A stretch of DNA of 64,000 nucleotides from Puccinia triticina (taxonomy: Eukaryota; Basidiomycota; Pucciniomycetes; Pucciniales; Pucciniaceae). The position numbers and the translations under genes are program-made. Of this stretch, positions 24,358-36,083 are shown one piece after another (position 1 is the first letter of the stretch; the number at the start of each line of letters is the position of its first letter). The notes under the pieces are model-generated. The model saw only the letters and a list, made by a program, of their open reading frames with translations, had not been told where the DNA came from and did no database searches. The stretch spans positions 2,418,001 through 2,482,000 of the forward strand of contig NC_070563.1 of the NCBI RefSeq assembly GCF_026914185.1. The letters are read 5' to 3'.

Positions 24358-26105
24358 CTAATGGTTAGCTCCAACTTCTCGACACAGTGTTCGGCCATGG
24401 GAGACCTGGATGGCACACAGCCTGGGTTCTAGCCAGGAACTGAAGAGGGAAGCCAAGAGGATCCTGAATGAAGGGTTGGATTAGCCGGATGGGGCGATGA
24501 GGGGGGGTTCGGATATGGGAGCAGAGGACGGACCCAAAGGTATCGGCAAAGCCGACACAGGCGATCCTGAACTCCTTCTCGTGGTCGAGATGGTGGCCGT
24601 CCCTGCCCAGCCAGTAGTACGCACTGACGTAGGCCAGGCCGCCGCAGACGCCCTCGAGCGAGATGAGGGCAAAGACGAGGGGGTAGATCCAGTCGACGGA
24701 CACGATCCGGGTGAGGATGGCCGAGGAGGCCTCGAGCACGAGCGTGCCGAGGATCAGGAGCTGGAGCAGACTGGGCATGGGGATCAGCCTCCGGGGCAGG
24801 GCCGGGAATCGGAAGATGGCCATGGACGAGCGCGAGAAAAAGACAAAGATCTGCGCCGGACGGGGGTGGGGGTGAGTCAAGGGATCATCCAACACCCCAG
24901 AGAAGGCTGAAGTAGACTCAACCTGGTAGGTCAGCTGCCAGAACGGGTAGTAGTCTCGCAGGCTTTTGAAGACGAGGGAGAAGACTGGATGGGCTTGGGG
25001 TTTCGGAGGGGGGTAGAGGAGCGTGGGTGCGACTCCGGTGTTGATCTGGGCCCGAAGAAAGCAGTCGTCAGCCGGCGTCGGGGCAGTTTATTTAGGAGTG
25101 GCTCCTACGGTGTATTCGGCAAAGTAGACGGCGAAGAGGGGCAGCATGTAGGGGATGAGGAGCGGCCTGGCGAGGCGGAGTTTGTCGGGCAGGGCGAGTT
25201 CTTCGGGGGGCTTGAGCGGGGGGGCGTCGGGGCGGTCGGTGTCGGGCACGACGGCGTAGCCTGCGTCGAGGTGGGGGGATGCTGCTTGGCTTGGCGGGGG
25301 GAGGAGGAAGAAGTAGGTGAGGGAGAGGCAGATGGGCAGGACCTGTTATATAAAGTTGATCAATTGGTGTGTGTGTGTAGGACGGAGAGAGAGAGAGAGA
25401 GAGAGAGAGGGAGACTCAACTGAGCTGATGGCGAGGGCGGTGGGGAGGCCGAGATGGCGGAGCAGCCACCAGAGGGCTGCGCCGGCGACGCCCGCGGCGC
25501 CTGTCCCGGAGGCGAACCAGCTGAGCCCGGGGCGGCCAGGGTAGCGGGTGGAGAGCTGCAGGAAGGTCATCTCGCCGAGCCCGGAGGCGAGGCTGGCGAG
25601 GGCGATGCCGAGGAGTCTGATGGGCACGGCGGAGAAGAGGGCGATGGTCTGTGGAGAGGAGATTTGAGTGATTCAGTGTTTGAGGTGGTGGTGGTGGAGT
25701 GTTTGTGCGTACGATGATGCCGAGGAAGCTGAGGGCCGAGCAGCTCAGGATGCGTTGCGGGTACTGGATGGCCCCGCGGAGGAGGTAGGGCCAGACGATC
25801 TTGACGAGCAGTGCGGGGGTGATGTCGGCGAGGAGGATGAGGCCTGTGGGGACGTCGGGGGGGACGAGGTCGAGTGCGGCAGCGATGATGATGACGTAGA
25901 GGACATTGTTCCTGCGGGGGTGGGGGTGGGGGTGTCAGTGTGTGAGTGAGTGTGTTTCGGTTGGGTGTGGGGGTGGGACTGACAGCAGGCCGAAGAGGAA
26001 GAGGGCTGCGTTGAATGAGTCGTGGGCTGGCTGGGTGGGTTGTTGTTCTTCTTGATCTTCTTCTTCTTCTTCTGCGGGTGGGATCGGCGCCAGTCTGAAG
26101 GCCAT
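24358..26105 (-). CDS. BTN1: Battenin-like lysosomal/vacuolar membrane protein (CLN3 family)
   Basis: Seven exons (26105-25984, 25911-25713, 25648-25421, 25342-25109, 25045-24923, 24850-24534, 24463-24358) join in phase to 442 residues, the normal length for the family. Family landmarks are FLFGLLNNVLYVII at the exon 1/2 junction, LASLASGLGEMTFLQLS, SGTGAAGVAGA, YFAEYTINTGV across the exon 4/5 junction, FWQLTYQIFVFFSRSS, EGVCGGLAYVSAYYWL and the C-terminal QVSHGRTLC. About eleven hydrophobic segments are expected. BTN1/CLN3 sits in vacuolar or lysosomal membranes and affects pH and basic amino-acid balance. An upstream in-frame ATG at 26204 exists; the start at 26105 (MAFRL) fits the family and leaves a short divergent promoter. 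Intron 3 carries a (CT)n tract in the sense strand. Confidence 0.93.
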
Positions 26106-26258
26106 CGTGGTGGTGCCGTGGGTGGCTGTGCTCAGCCCCAGCGATCGGATTCGGCGGTGTGTAGGCTTCCTCGGGGCGTCCCCCGGGGCATCCCCCACTT
26201 CCACTTCCTCTTCTCCTCCTTCTCCTTCTCCAGCCGATCACTGAAACTCAACCAGAAG
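26106..26258. promoter_or_regulatory. Divergent promoter between BTN1 and the Pro/His-rich gene
   Basis: Only about 150 bases separate the two head-to-head starts. The region is pyrimidine-rich on the plus strand (TTCC/CTCCTT runs), a common fungal promoter feature. No specific factor site is claimed. Confidence 0.5.
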
Positions 26259-27504
26259 ATGGTCGGAGTCAAGCGTCCGGCAGCCGAGCTCATCGCCGAA
26301 CACCCACCAGCAACAGCCAACCCCCATGGACTCGACCGGCGGACGAAGGCGATCCGGAGCTGCAGCAGCTGGAACAGCGCCCTCCTCCACGGCAGACGCA
26401 CCAGGGCAAGCGCACTCACCCGCACCCAGCCCCCCACACAACACTGACCACACCTCCCATCCCCCAGGGCCCGCAGTGGGACTACGCAACAGCCTCCTAC
26501 CACGTCTCCCAGCGATCAGCCGAGTACTACAGGGGGGTCACCCCCATCCACCCCATCCTACATACACCCGCCAGCCTGAGCACCAGCCCAACAGCCAGCT
26601 CCCAGCTCCCTTCCCGCCCACTCATCCAGCCCCCCGACCGACACCACCACCAGCACCACCACCATCTGCATCCCCAGGACGGCGACCAGCCCGCCAGTCG
26701 GCCGACCAGACTCCCCTCCCAAGGCGCCCGTCCGACCAACCCCGCCTATCCCCCAGTCCACCATCCTGCCCACCTCCAGCACCCACACGGCGAGATCAAG
26801 CCGGCCATCTTCCCCCCTCCCCCCAACCTCACACACTTCCAGCACCCCGCCGGCATCTCGCCGCCCAGCGCGCCCCACCCGATCCCACGCCACATGTCCA
26901 CCACGCCCTCCTCCCAAGCACCCGAGCGCAAGGGCGAGCACCATCCTGGTAAGACTCTTCCCCACTCCACGCACGATCGCCGTCTTGTCTCTGACACGCA
27001 CTCCTGCCGGGAACAGGAGCCTACCAGCAGCAGCCCCACTCCGCCTTCTCGCCCGCGCCCTACCACCCCTCCGTGCCGGGCGGATACGAGAAGCCGGCCG
27101 GCGAGCGCGCCGGCAGTCCGGGCCAGCCCCCCCCCGGCCCGTCCCCTGCCCCGCATCACCAGCACCATGCAGGGGGCGAGGGGGCTGGTGGGGCCAGCCG
27201 CAAGCTCTATCCCTCTTCCCATCCCTTCAGCCAGCAACGCCCGTCCACCCCCGCATCCGCACCCCCACCGGGTGGCGGCGGCGGCGGCGGCAGTGCCGGC
27301 AATCTCTTCCAGCCGCCGCCGCCGCCGCCGGTCCCGATCGGCGGATATGCCCCGCTCGCCGCCCAGGCCCGCACCCATCCGGCCTACCTCGCCTCTCTCC
27401 CCATGGGCTCCCCGCCGGCTGGGCCGGACCAGTTCGGCCCGGCCCAGCCGTTCGCTCTCGGGCGCGGGATCCAGCCCAGCCAGTTCTACCCCTCCTCCTC
27501 CTAA
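26259..27504 (+). CDS. Pro/His/Gln-rich protein of unknown function, 5' exon unresolved
   Basis: I do not recognise a domain. A clear coding frame ends at 26948 (CCT G|GTAAGA) and continues from 27017 to the stop at 27504. It includes WDYATASYHVSQRSAEYY, then Pro-, His- and Gly-rich low complexity and a tail PAQPFALGRG. Upstream this frame is open (ADEGDPELQQLEQ) but has no ATG. The only nearby ATG (26259, MVGVKRPAAEL) is in another frame that closes at 26447. Two explanations fit: the ATG forms a three-base first exon spliced into the frame (ATG|GTCGGA to an AG near 26359, 26365 or 26368), or one base is missing near 26350. The composition suggests a nuclear or scaffold protein, but that is a guess. 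Confidence 0.5.
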
Positions 27505-27683
27505 TGTAAAAAACCTTTGAGATGCAATTTATTACATGTTGATGTGTGTACTTAGTGTGAGAGAGTGTACTGAGGGTGCTGTGAAGGGGCTGTGACAGGG
27601 CGTGGACAGGGCCAGTGGGGATCACCCGCTGGCACTTTCTCTCTTCTTGCGCTTCCTCCGTTCTTGCCACTCTGCCCGCCACG

Positions 27684-30600
27684 ATGGCGATTCGGACGAC
27701 TGCCGAGAAACGATCGACGGCATTCGACGACATCTTCCCAGACAACCCCCGCCAGAACCAGAACAATCACCAGAACAATCACCAGAACAACAATCAGAAC
27801 AGCTACAACTACAGCTATCCTCAGCACACCCAGCCTCAGCCCCACTACTACCACCCCCAGCTCAGCTCGCAACGAACGCACATCTACCCAGGCCCAAGCA
27901 GAGCACAGTCACTCCTCGCACCCGAACGCACCTCAACCATCCCGAGCAGCAGCAGCAGCAGCCGCTCTCACTCATTCGCATCAGCCCGCCACTCAATCAA
28001 CAACAACAACCACCAACAACAACAACACCCACAGCTCATACTCCCAAGAAACTACAGCCACAAGCCACAGGCCACACCCTCCTTCGACTCCGACAGCACC
28101 GGCCTCGGCTCAATCCAGGAGAGCACCATCTACCAAGGATTCGACCAGCCAGGGCCCCTATCAGGTCAGTCAGTCTCTCTACATCCACACACACACACAT
28201 ACACATACCCTTCTGACTGTGGATTTAGCAGACTTCTCCCACTCCGACTCCATCACCCGAAAACCATCCGTCGACCTCGACCGCCACTCCCTCTATGCCG
28301 GCATGTCCCCCATCCACTCCGATCACCAGCCAGGCCAACTCTCTCCCCACCTCATCCGCCCCCGCAAATCCTCAGAATCCGTCCGCGTCCTGCCCACCCA
28401 GCCCAAGCCGAGCAGCGCCACCGACCGCTCCTTCAGCTTCTCCAGCGGACCCTCCTCCCGCCCCCGCCAACCACAACCACAGCCACAGCAACAACAACCA
28501 GGCTCCTCCCGCCCACCCATCGTCTACCCCGCCCTGCTCAGCCGGGTCGCCGAGGCCTTCCGCAGCCGGATCTTGCTTGCCGAGCGCACCAAGGACGGGC
28601 TGACGTACACCGAGTGCTTCGACGGCCGCGAAGCCGTCGACAAGATCGCCTACATCATCAAGACCACCGACCGCAACCTCGCCCTCCTCCTAGGCCGGGC
28701 CCTCGACTCGCAAAAGTTCTTCCACGACGTCACCTACGACCACCGGCTGCGCGACAGCCACCACGAACTCTACCAGTTCAGAGGCACCCTGCCCAACTCC
28801 TTCCCGGCTGCTAGCCAGCACCACGACGGCCCCCTCCAGCGGCCCATCTCAGAGGCCCAGTCAGAGCCACCCGACGGGCTGGACGAGGAAGAGGCCCAGG
28901 AGGAGGAGGGCGGGGTGACGGAGGAGGAGGAGGAGGAAGACGTGCTCCCCTGCGGGGTGTTCACCCTGCTCACCGACTGCTACTCCCCCACCTGCACGAG
29001 GGACCGGCTCTGCTACTCGATCGCCTGTCCCCGCCGGCTCGAACAGCAGGCCCGGCTCAACCTCAAGCCGAAACCCGGCCTCCAGCGCAGCCTGTCCACC
29101 GAATCCCTCAGCGACCTCAAAGAACCTGGCACCCTCTGGATCCACTCCGTCCCCCAGGAGGTCGTCGACTCCGTCAACGACACCGAGAAGAAGCGCCAGG
29201 AGGCGATCAACGAATGCATCTACACCGAACGGGACTTCGTCCGAGATCTCGAGTACCTGCGTGATGTCCGTCCCTCTCTCTCTCTCTCTCTCTCTTTAAG
29301 CTTGTTGACATCCGTCGTCTCGAGAGGAGATATTAACAACAGCCTGCTCTCGATCTATCCAGGTGTGGATCAAGCCGCTCCAAGCCTCGACGATCATCCC
29401 CGAAGCGCGCCGCCAAGACTTCCTGAGCCAGGTGTTCTGGAACGTGCTCGAGGTCCTCTCGGTCAACTCGCGCCTCTGCGAGCTGCTCTCCAAGCGCCAG
29501 AAGTCCGCCCACCTCGTCCCCCACATCGCCGACATCTACCTCGAACTCGTCCCCCACTTCTCCCCCTTCGTCAAGTACGGCGCTCATCAGTTGTACGGCA
29601 AATACGAGTTCGAGCGCGAGAAGGCGGCGAACCCTGCTTTCGCTAAGTTTGTCGATGTGCGTCATTTGGTTTCTCTGGCTCTGTTGGCCATGTGTGCGGA
29701 TCTTGACACCGGATCTTGACATCACAGGAAGCAGAGCGACTGCCTGAATCACGCAAGTTGGAGCTGAATGCCTATCTGACTAAGCCGACCACTCGGCTGG
29801 CCCGGTACCCCTTGCTGCTCGAGGTCGTGCTCAAGTACACGCCCGAGGACCACATCGACAAGACGGAGATTCCTAAAGTGGTCAAGATGATCCGCGACCT
29901 GCTCGCCAAAGTGAACATCGAGACCGGCAAGAGCGAAAACCGATTCAATCTGGCTCAGCTCGACCAACAACTCGTGTTTAGACAGGGCGAAGCTGTCGTC
30001 AGTATCCTCCACCATCTCTCTCGTCTCGTATAATAAGTTTTTTTAATTGTCTCCTGTCTCATCTTTGAACAGGATCTCCGGTTAAGAGAAGAAGGTCGAG
30101 AGCTAATCTACAAGGGGCAGCTCAAGAAGAGAGGCGGGAGTGGGAGCGACAGTGCCGAACTGCAAGTCTACCTGTTCGACCACGCCCTGCTGATGGTCAA
30201 ACACAAACACTCGAACAAGACCGATCAACTGAAGGTGTACCGGAAGCCGATCCCATTAGAGCTCCTGACGGTGACCGGGGTGGCGAGTCAAGAGGAGGGG
30301 GGTGGGGGGGCTGGGAGCGGGGGACGGGGGATGGTCGGCTCGAGCAAGAAGTCGCTGATGACCCGGAACAGCGGGTCGGATAAGGGCAAAGGCGTCGGGC
30401 CGACGAGCATCATGGGCGGCGGCAGCGGCAGCGGCGGCGGCGGCGGTGCTACCGGCGTCGTCGTGCCCTCGGCGGCTCACAACAAGGCCGGCTTCTCGAT
30501 GACGATCAACCAGCTCGGCCGCAGAGGCTACTCGATCGTCCTTTGGGCGCCCACTACCCAGTCCAGACAGAAATGGCTCGATAAAATCCATGCCCGTCAG

Positions 30601-32655
30601 GCCCAGATCCGCGAGCAAAACACCATCTTCGAGATGGTGCCCCTCAACGAAGGCTTCTTCGTCGGCCCTTATAAGGTCAACTGTGCCGTCCCCTATGGTA
30701 TGTTTGATGTTGTTGAGAGTCATGACACTGGACAACTCATTTTTTGATGATTCTTGTTGTAGATAATGGGAACCGACTGATATTCGGGAACGATGTGGGG
30801 GTCTATGTCGCGATGACCTCGGACCCCACACGGGCGCCGGTGCAAGTGATCCAAGTGGAGAACGTGACGCAAGTGGAGATCATAGAAGAGCACGGGATCC
30901 TGCTGGTGCTAGCGGACAAGGTAGTGATGACCTTCTGGATGGACACGCTCGACCCAAGCGATGCGGCGGGGGCGGCCAAGCGGGCCCGCAAGGTCTCCTC
31001 GAACGCCTCCTTCTTCAAGGTCGGCGACTGTCTCGGACGCAAGCTCGTCTGCGTCGTCAAGGCCGGGAGCGTCTCGAGCACCATCAAAACTCTCGAGCCG
31101 GCCGAGAACCTCAACCACCAGATCAACGTCCGGCCGAGGCCTAAGCCGGCCTTCCGGAAGATCATCCCTGCTAACAACGATGCGCTGAAAGTGTACAAGG
31201 TCCGTCTTCTCTCCCTCCCTCTCTCTCTCCCACAATCTCTCGCAATGATCCTCACTCCTGTGTGTGTGTGTGTGTGTGTGTAGGAGTTTTACATCCCGAC
31301 GGTGTCGAGCTCGGTGCATTTCCTGAAATCGAAGCTCTGCATCGGCTGCCAAAAGGGCTTCGAGATCGTCAACCTGGAGACCCTCGACGTCCTGGGGCTG
31401 CTCGACCCGGCCGACCATTCGCTGGACTTCATCGCGCGCAGAGAGGCCGTCAAGCCGATCGCTATCTACCGCATCGAGGCTGAGTTCCTGCTCTGCTACG
31501 AGGAATTCGCGTTTTATGTCCGTCTGCTCTCCCTCTCTCTCTCTCTCTCTGGCTTCTTTTGCCTGCTCAGTCTTTCTGTTTTTGTCTAGGTGACTAAGAG
31601 CGGGTGGAGGGCTAGGTTCGATTGGATCATCCAATGGGAAGGCAATCCCACCGCGTTCGGTAAGCTTCCTCGCCCATCCGTTTTCAGCCGCAGCCTGCTC
31701 ATTTTCCTGGTGTTTGCTCCAGCGCTCCATTACCCGTTCGTCCTGGCGTTCGACCCGAGCTTTATCGAAGTACGCCACGTGGACACGGGCCTGTTAGTCC
31801 AAGTGATCCCGGGGCCCAACCTGCGGTAAGTCGAGCTTCTGGAGTATGGAGGAGGAGAGAAGCTGACCGGGGGGACGCGGTGGCAGGCATTTGTTTTCAG
31901 AGTCGCCGCCGTCGATCTCCGCCCCTCTCCTAGCCGCCGCCGCCGCCCGGCAACAGGAGCTGCAGCACCAGCAGGGCAAGCGCGGCCATGGCCCACAGAC
32001 AGGCGCCGCCGGGCTCAACACCCCGTCCATCAACTCGCTCGCCCTCAGCTGTCGGCCCCAGATCATCTTCGCCGCCGACGCCAAGGTGCTCCAGCTCCGC
32101 CTCAAACAGCGCCCGCTCTCCGTCGCCAACCTCAGCCTCAACGCCAGCCAGCTCCACCACCACCACCACCATCCCCACCATCAGCAGCAGCAAGGCCCGT
32201 TGCCCGCCGGAAGCCCGCTCAATCACTCTCCTAGCCCCGCGCCCGTCCCCTCCTCCTCCTCATCGTCCCCCGCCCCCGCCCACTCCTTCGCCTCCCCGCC
32301 CGCCAACCCCCACCATCCTCCCCACCCGCAACACCCGCTCGCACACCATCCCCACCCGGCCTCCCTTCCCCCCCACCACCATCCAACCCACCCCCATCCC
32401 CACCATCCCCATCATCACCAGCTCCAGCACCACCAGCACCACCAGCTCCAGCTCCAGAATCTCCACCATCCCGGACTGTCCAACAACAACGGGCCCTATC
32501 CCCCCCTCCATTCTCACTCCTTGCCCCCCCCGCCACCGGTCGCGCCCCTGCCCCTCCCCGGCGCCCCCCTCCCCGGGCCCCCTCACCACCCGCCCTCGAA
32601 CGCCCATCCCGTCAACCTCCACCACCCCGGCTACCACCCCTTCTACCACCACTAA
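27684..32655 (+). CDS. ROM2: Rho1 guanine-nucleotide exchange factor (DEP-DH-PH-CNH)
   Basis: Ten exons (27684-28164, 28232-29265, 29363-29656, 29728-29997, 30073-30697, 30763-31199, 31284-31517, 31590-31659, 31723-31825, 31887-32655) join in phase to 1438 residues. Domains are a disordered Asn/Gln/Ser-rich start, DEP about 261-350 (GREAVDKIAYII), an acidic Glu-rich linker, DH about 482-690 (ERDFVRDLEYL, LARYPLLLEVVLKYT), PH about 700-900 and CNH about 905-1250 (NRLIFGNDVGVYV, KSKLCIGCQKGFEIVN, HYPFVLAFDPSFIEV). The last ~190 residues are Pro/His-rich. It activates Rho1 for cell-wall integrity, glucan synthesis and actin polarity at the plasma membrane. The PH domain is split by a Gly/Ser-rich insert of about 60 residues. 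Several introns carry CT or TG repeats. ATG 27615 is an alternative upstream start. Confidence 0.93.
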
Positions 32656-34300
32656 CCCCCCCTCCCCCCTCCTTCTTTCTGCGCCTCCGTCTTCTTCGCC
32701 CCGCTCGGCGGCTTCTTTCATCCCTCTTGTTCGCTCGTTTTTGTAGTCTTGTAATGTCTGTCTGGCTGCCCCTGTGTGTGGCTGTCTGGGTCAAGTGCGG
32801 CTTCGATCGGCCTCGTGTATCTTTGTCTGTGTCTGTCTGTGTATGTAAGGGCCGGGATGCATGAGCGAGGCGTCCGGCTGGCGTCGGGAGGCTCGCTGGG
32901 GACGGCCCCCGCGCCCGTCATGGATCGAGCGGGGACGGCTCGCCCCTGCTGGCCGCCGGCCCCCAGCCCCGGAGTACTTCCTCCAAAAAATGCTTCGTGT
33001 TGTGTTGAGTCTTTTTTTGTCGGACTCGTCGCCGGTCATGGCAGCTCTGATCGGAGCGGTGCCAAGCAGCCTGGATGTGGTGAGGAAGAATGTGCGCCGG
33101 GGATGGGCAGCCCTCTGCCGCCAGTCGCATTGGCTGCAGCCTCTGGCGCCAGTCGCCATGATTTGTTGCGCCGCAGAACGTCTCGCGCAAGCGGAGGCGG
33201 CCCCGGAGGACTTCCTGGCCGGGCGAGGCATGCGGTTCGGCCCAGAACCCTCCGCTGGCTTTGGCGGCGCCCCCCGCACGCGTCGGCCGCCGGCCGCCGG
33301 ATGGCTGCAGGGCCGCCATCTTCCGTGCTCCCGTGCTGCTGGCCCAGGAACACGCGTGTTCTTTCTTTTGCACAGGGGCTGTGTATTGGAGCGTGGTCAC
33401 ATGCACTCATCCGGGCCCGGTCGTGATTCGGTCCCGGCGACGCATGGGAGTCGTTTCTCCAACCCTCTTGGAAGCAGTGAACGCCATTGCCGAGGAGAAA
33501 GGTGGCAGCAAACACGGCAATGGCATGGGCCGCCCATGTTCCCCCATTGAGCTTCCTCTCATAATTGGGCTGCAGAAGCGGGATTGGAACACATTTTAGG
33601 AAAAAAAAAGTGAGACTTCTGTTTCAAGAAAAAACGAGTGATCTGCAAGGAGAGAAAAGGATGTAGACACTTGGCTCAAAGCCTATCAGGGCATCAATGT
33701 TCTCAAGAATTCAATCCTTTTTGATGGTCTTGTAACAGTGAGAATGATTAGTAAGTATCTGAGGAGATCAACTAAGGAGAAGGCACAAAGGATGGAGCAT
33801 GTCTGGAAGGATGAGGAGTGAGATCTTCCAGCTGCTGCCACCGCTGAATATATTAATGAAACTGAGGGAATAGATGACACATGCTGTGACAGATGAATGA
33901 AACAAAAGATCAAAAAATGAGTAACCTAATTAGAAGTATCTACATTTCCTCAATTCCTTGATACTTGAGTCTGAACAATGTGATAAACATGAAGTGGCCT
34001 TGCACTTGTATTTTGAAAAAATCATTCCCTGGGATTCAGACGGCGGGGACTGGGGCGTGACCGAGTGATTCCTAAGGTTTCACCCACAATCCTGTATCTT
34101 CTTGCCTACAGGATTCATGAGCAATTTGTATCAGTATTCAAGATGAGAAAAATCTCTAAAATATCAGCCTGGAAAAAATGCTAGATAGGAAAGTTGATAC
34201 CCACAAGTACTCTCCAGTATAGAAGGAAAGCTGATGGGTTATGTGAAGAGTCAGTATCCTGGCCCTTGGATTTGAAAATAACCATTCACTGTTACACAGA
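32656..34300. other. ROM2 3' flank, GC-rich block, then AT-rich spacer
   Basis: 32656-33550 is GC-rich with overlapping open frames on both strands and no motif. These frames disagree with each other and look like composition effects or decayed element sequence. From about 33600 the composition turns AT-rich and nothing gene-like is seen before the secreted-protein gene. The base-composition step at ~33595 marks a boundary between gene-type and repeat-type DNA. Confidence 0.45.
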
Positions 34301-34957
34301 TCACCAACCATCTACTGCTCTGAAATTTCCCCAACCTCTCAGGTGTTGATTTGAACGCTGATTTGATTCCACTCTGTATCTAATTGGAGAACAGACTATT
34401 TAATTTTGTTGAAAGTCAAAGGCAAAAAAAAAAAAAAAAAAAATTAGATGCAACCGAATTCTGCCATAAAAAGATGATTTCTTACTGGAATTGGATTCCA
34501 TCAACTGGGATTCCAGCTCAGTAGATCTTGTGGGGACCACTGAATTCCCAAAATTTCCACTGCTTTCTCCCTGAGCTAATGAGGTGGGATGAGGAGTTAG
34601 TTGCCATTAACTTGGACATAACAGATGTTATCCATCAAGATCCAAAGTGAATAATCTTTTCTGCTGGGCGCTTTTCCTCACCTTCAAATCTTTCAATATC
34701 TCTACTATGTGAATCATCTAAATAAACTGTGAGTACTGTTATTGATATCAGAGATCAGTCAACAATTGCACCAAGTTGATAACTATGCTGGATGACAAAT
34801 TCCACTTACTTGGAATACCTCCAGTGGCTTCTCTGCTCTGATCCAATAGTCGAGCTTCCATTCTTTTGACAAGACGGTTTGAGTGCAAGACTGGAAGTGC
34901 TGAAACAAGACAAAAATTCAAGAGCTCAAGTGCAAATAAGGCCTTAGTCAATAACAT
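34301..34957 (-). CDS. Small putative secreted protein, four exons
   Basis: Not a known family. Exon 1 (34957-34810) encodes a hydrophobic leader, MLLTKALFALELLNFCLVSA with cleavage likely before LPVLH, then RLVKR-MEARLL, a dibasic KR that could be a Kex2 site. It ends at a GTAAGT donor. Exons 34735-34682, 34575-34486 and 34395-34301 continue the same phase (all breaks are phase 1), with introns of 74, 106 and 90 bases and good AG acceptors; intron 3 contains a T20 run in the sense strand. The product is 128 residues, Ser/Glu-rich, with one cysteine after the leader, ending ...RAVDGW. The model rests on four open segments joining without a stop. The 3' end is the least certain part. Confidence 0.5.
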
Positions 34958-35713
34958 GGCTGCTATGTATTGATAATTATGTGGGTTTTATAATATGATG
35001 ATGAATGGAGGGTGAGAAGTCGGAAGAATTGGAAAGTTGGGGGATGGGGTTATTTCTAGTCTAGACCTTTGGGACTCTTAGGAGGATACCTGCATCACGA
35101 GAGGGTACGTTGCACAAGTGTTCTTGCTCCTTTGCAGGCTGTATGTGTGTGGGCAAAGATTAAATTCTCCTCTATGAGACAGTTGGTTGAATTGTCTGGG
35201 CAAGAAATCAAGCTTGTAGTGATCTGTATCAAGATGAACCCCAACACGACCTGCCTCCATGACTTTTGTTCAGATCTTGTAAATACGCCAAGTGTGCTTC
35301 CCTGGGACGTTTGTCCAGTTGATCCGACAAATCAAATCTCAGCCCAGTATTACCAAGAGACTCTAGCCTCATCGCCTCCGGTCAAGGCTGATGCCCAGCC
35401 CGCCAGCTTTCCATGAAACAATTGTACATAATCTGGGGAACTGTAGATCTGCTTACCGTTTGTATTTTGAAAAAAGCAAAGAGGCATAGCTGCAGTTTGG
35501 ATTACCCTTGCAAAATGATGATCATGACAATTAGGTTTTCTTCAAACCAACAATGACAGAAGGTTACAAGAGGTTACAAGTGATAGCGACTGGAAATGGT
35601 GGACGTCGAAATCCGGAGGTGCCGTCACCGCATGGGTCATAAGAGATGACATGATTGACCAAGTTTACCGAGTCCAGGGAGAGAGCTCAACGGGACTCCA
35701 GGGGTCACGGATT
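34958..35713. other. Spacer, no supported gene
   Basis: Open frames at 35069-35416 (plus) and 35078-35260 (minus) overlap. Neither has a recognised motif, a leader or a consistent splice partner. Confidence 0.4.
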
Positions 35714-35899
35714 GAGCTACCTCCATTGTCCTTTGGGCTCCCACTACCCAGTGTAGACAGAAATGGCTTGATAAAATTCATGCCCGTCAGGCCCAGATCC
35801 ACAAGCCAAGTACCATCTGTGGAATGGTGCCCATCAATGAAGGCTTCTTCATTGGCCCTTGTAAGGTCAACTGTGACGTCCCCTATGATATGTTTTATG
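35714..35899 (+). pseudogene. Duplicated fragment of the ROM2 PH region
   Basis: Positions 35728-35899 align base for base, without gaps, to ROM2 30538-30709 (end of exon 5 plus the first bases of the following intron). The copy keeps an open frame (LWAPTTQCRQKWLDKIHARQ, then EGFFIGP.KVNC). The exon 5 donor G|GTATGT is changed to G|ATATGT in the copy. Because intron bases were copied too, this is a DNA-level duplication, not a retrocopy. It lacks the rest of the gene and is presumably non-functional. Confidence 0.85.
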
Positions 35900-36083
35900 T
35901 CCCTTTTGACTCATGTTTGACAACACTGGAGTACTTGTATCTTTTTTTTTCTGTTTGGCTTCCTTATCCATACAAAATACTTTTGTTTTCTGATTATATT
36001 CTTGTTTTAGTTCTTGGTTGCATTGGCCAAGAAATTTATTTTCAATTTTTTCTGGCTCTCATTTGATGAACTCAAACTTTATG

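Noticed and set aside
27592..29646. A single 684-codon frame as one gene start
   Set aside because: Only its middle part (28232-29265) is a real ROM2 exon. The upstream part runs in the wrong frame over exon 1 and the downstream part runs over intron 2 and exon 3 in the wrong frame.
32776..33550. Several long overlapping frames on both strands after ROM2
   Set aside because: GC-rich sequence with no motif, no splice logic and mutually contradictory frames.
35069..35416. A 115-codon plus-strand frame with cysteines as a possible secreted protein
   Set aside because: No hydrophobic leader, and an equally open antisense frame covers the same place.
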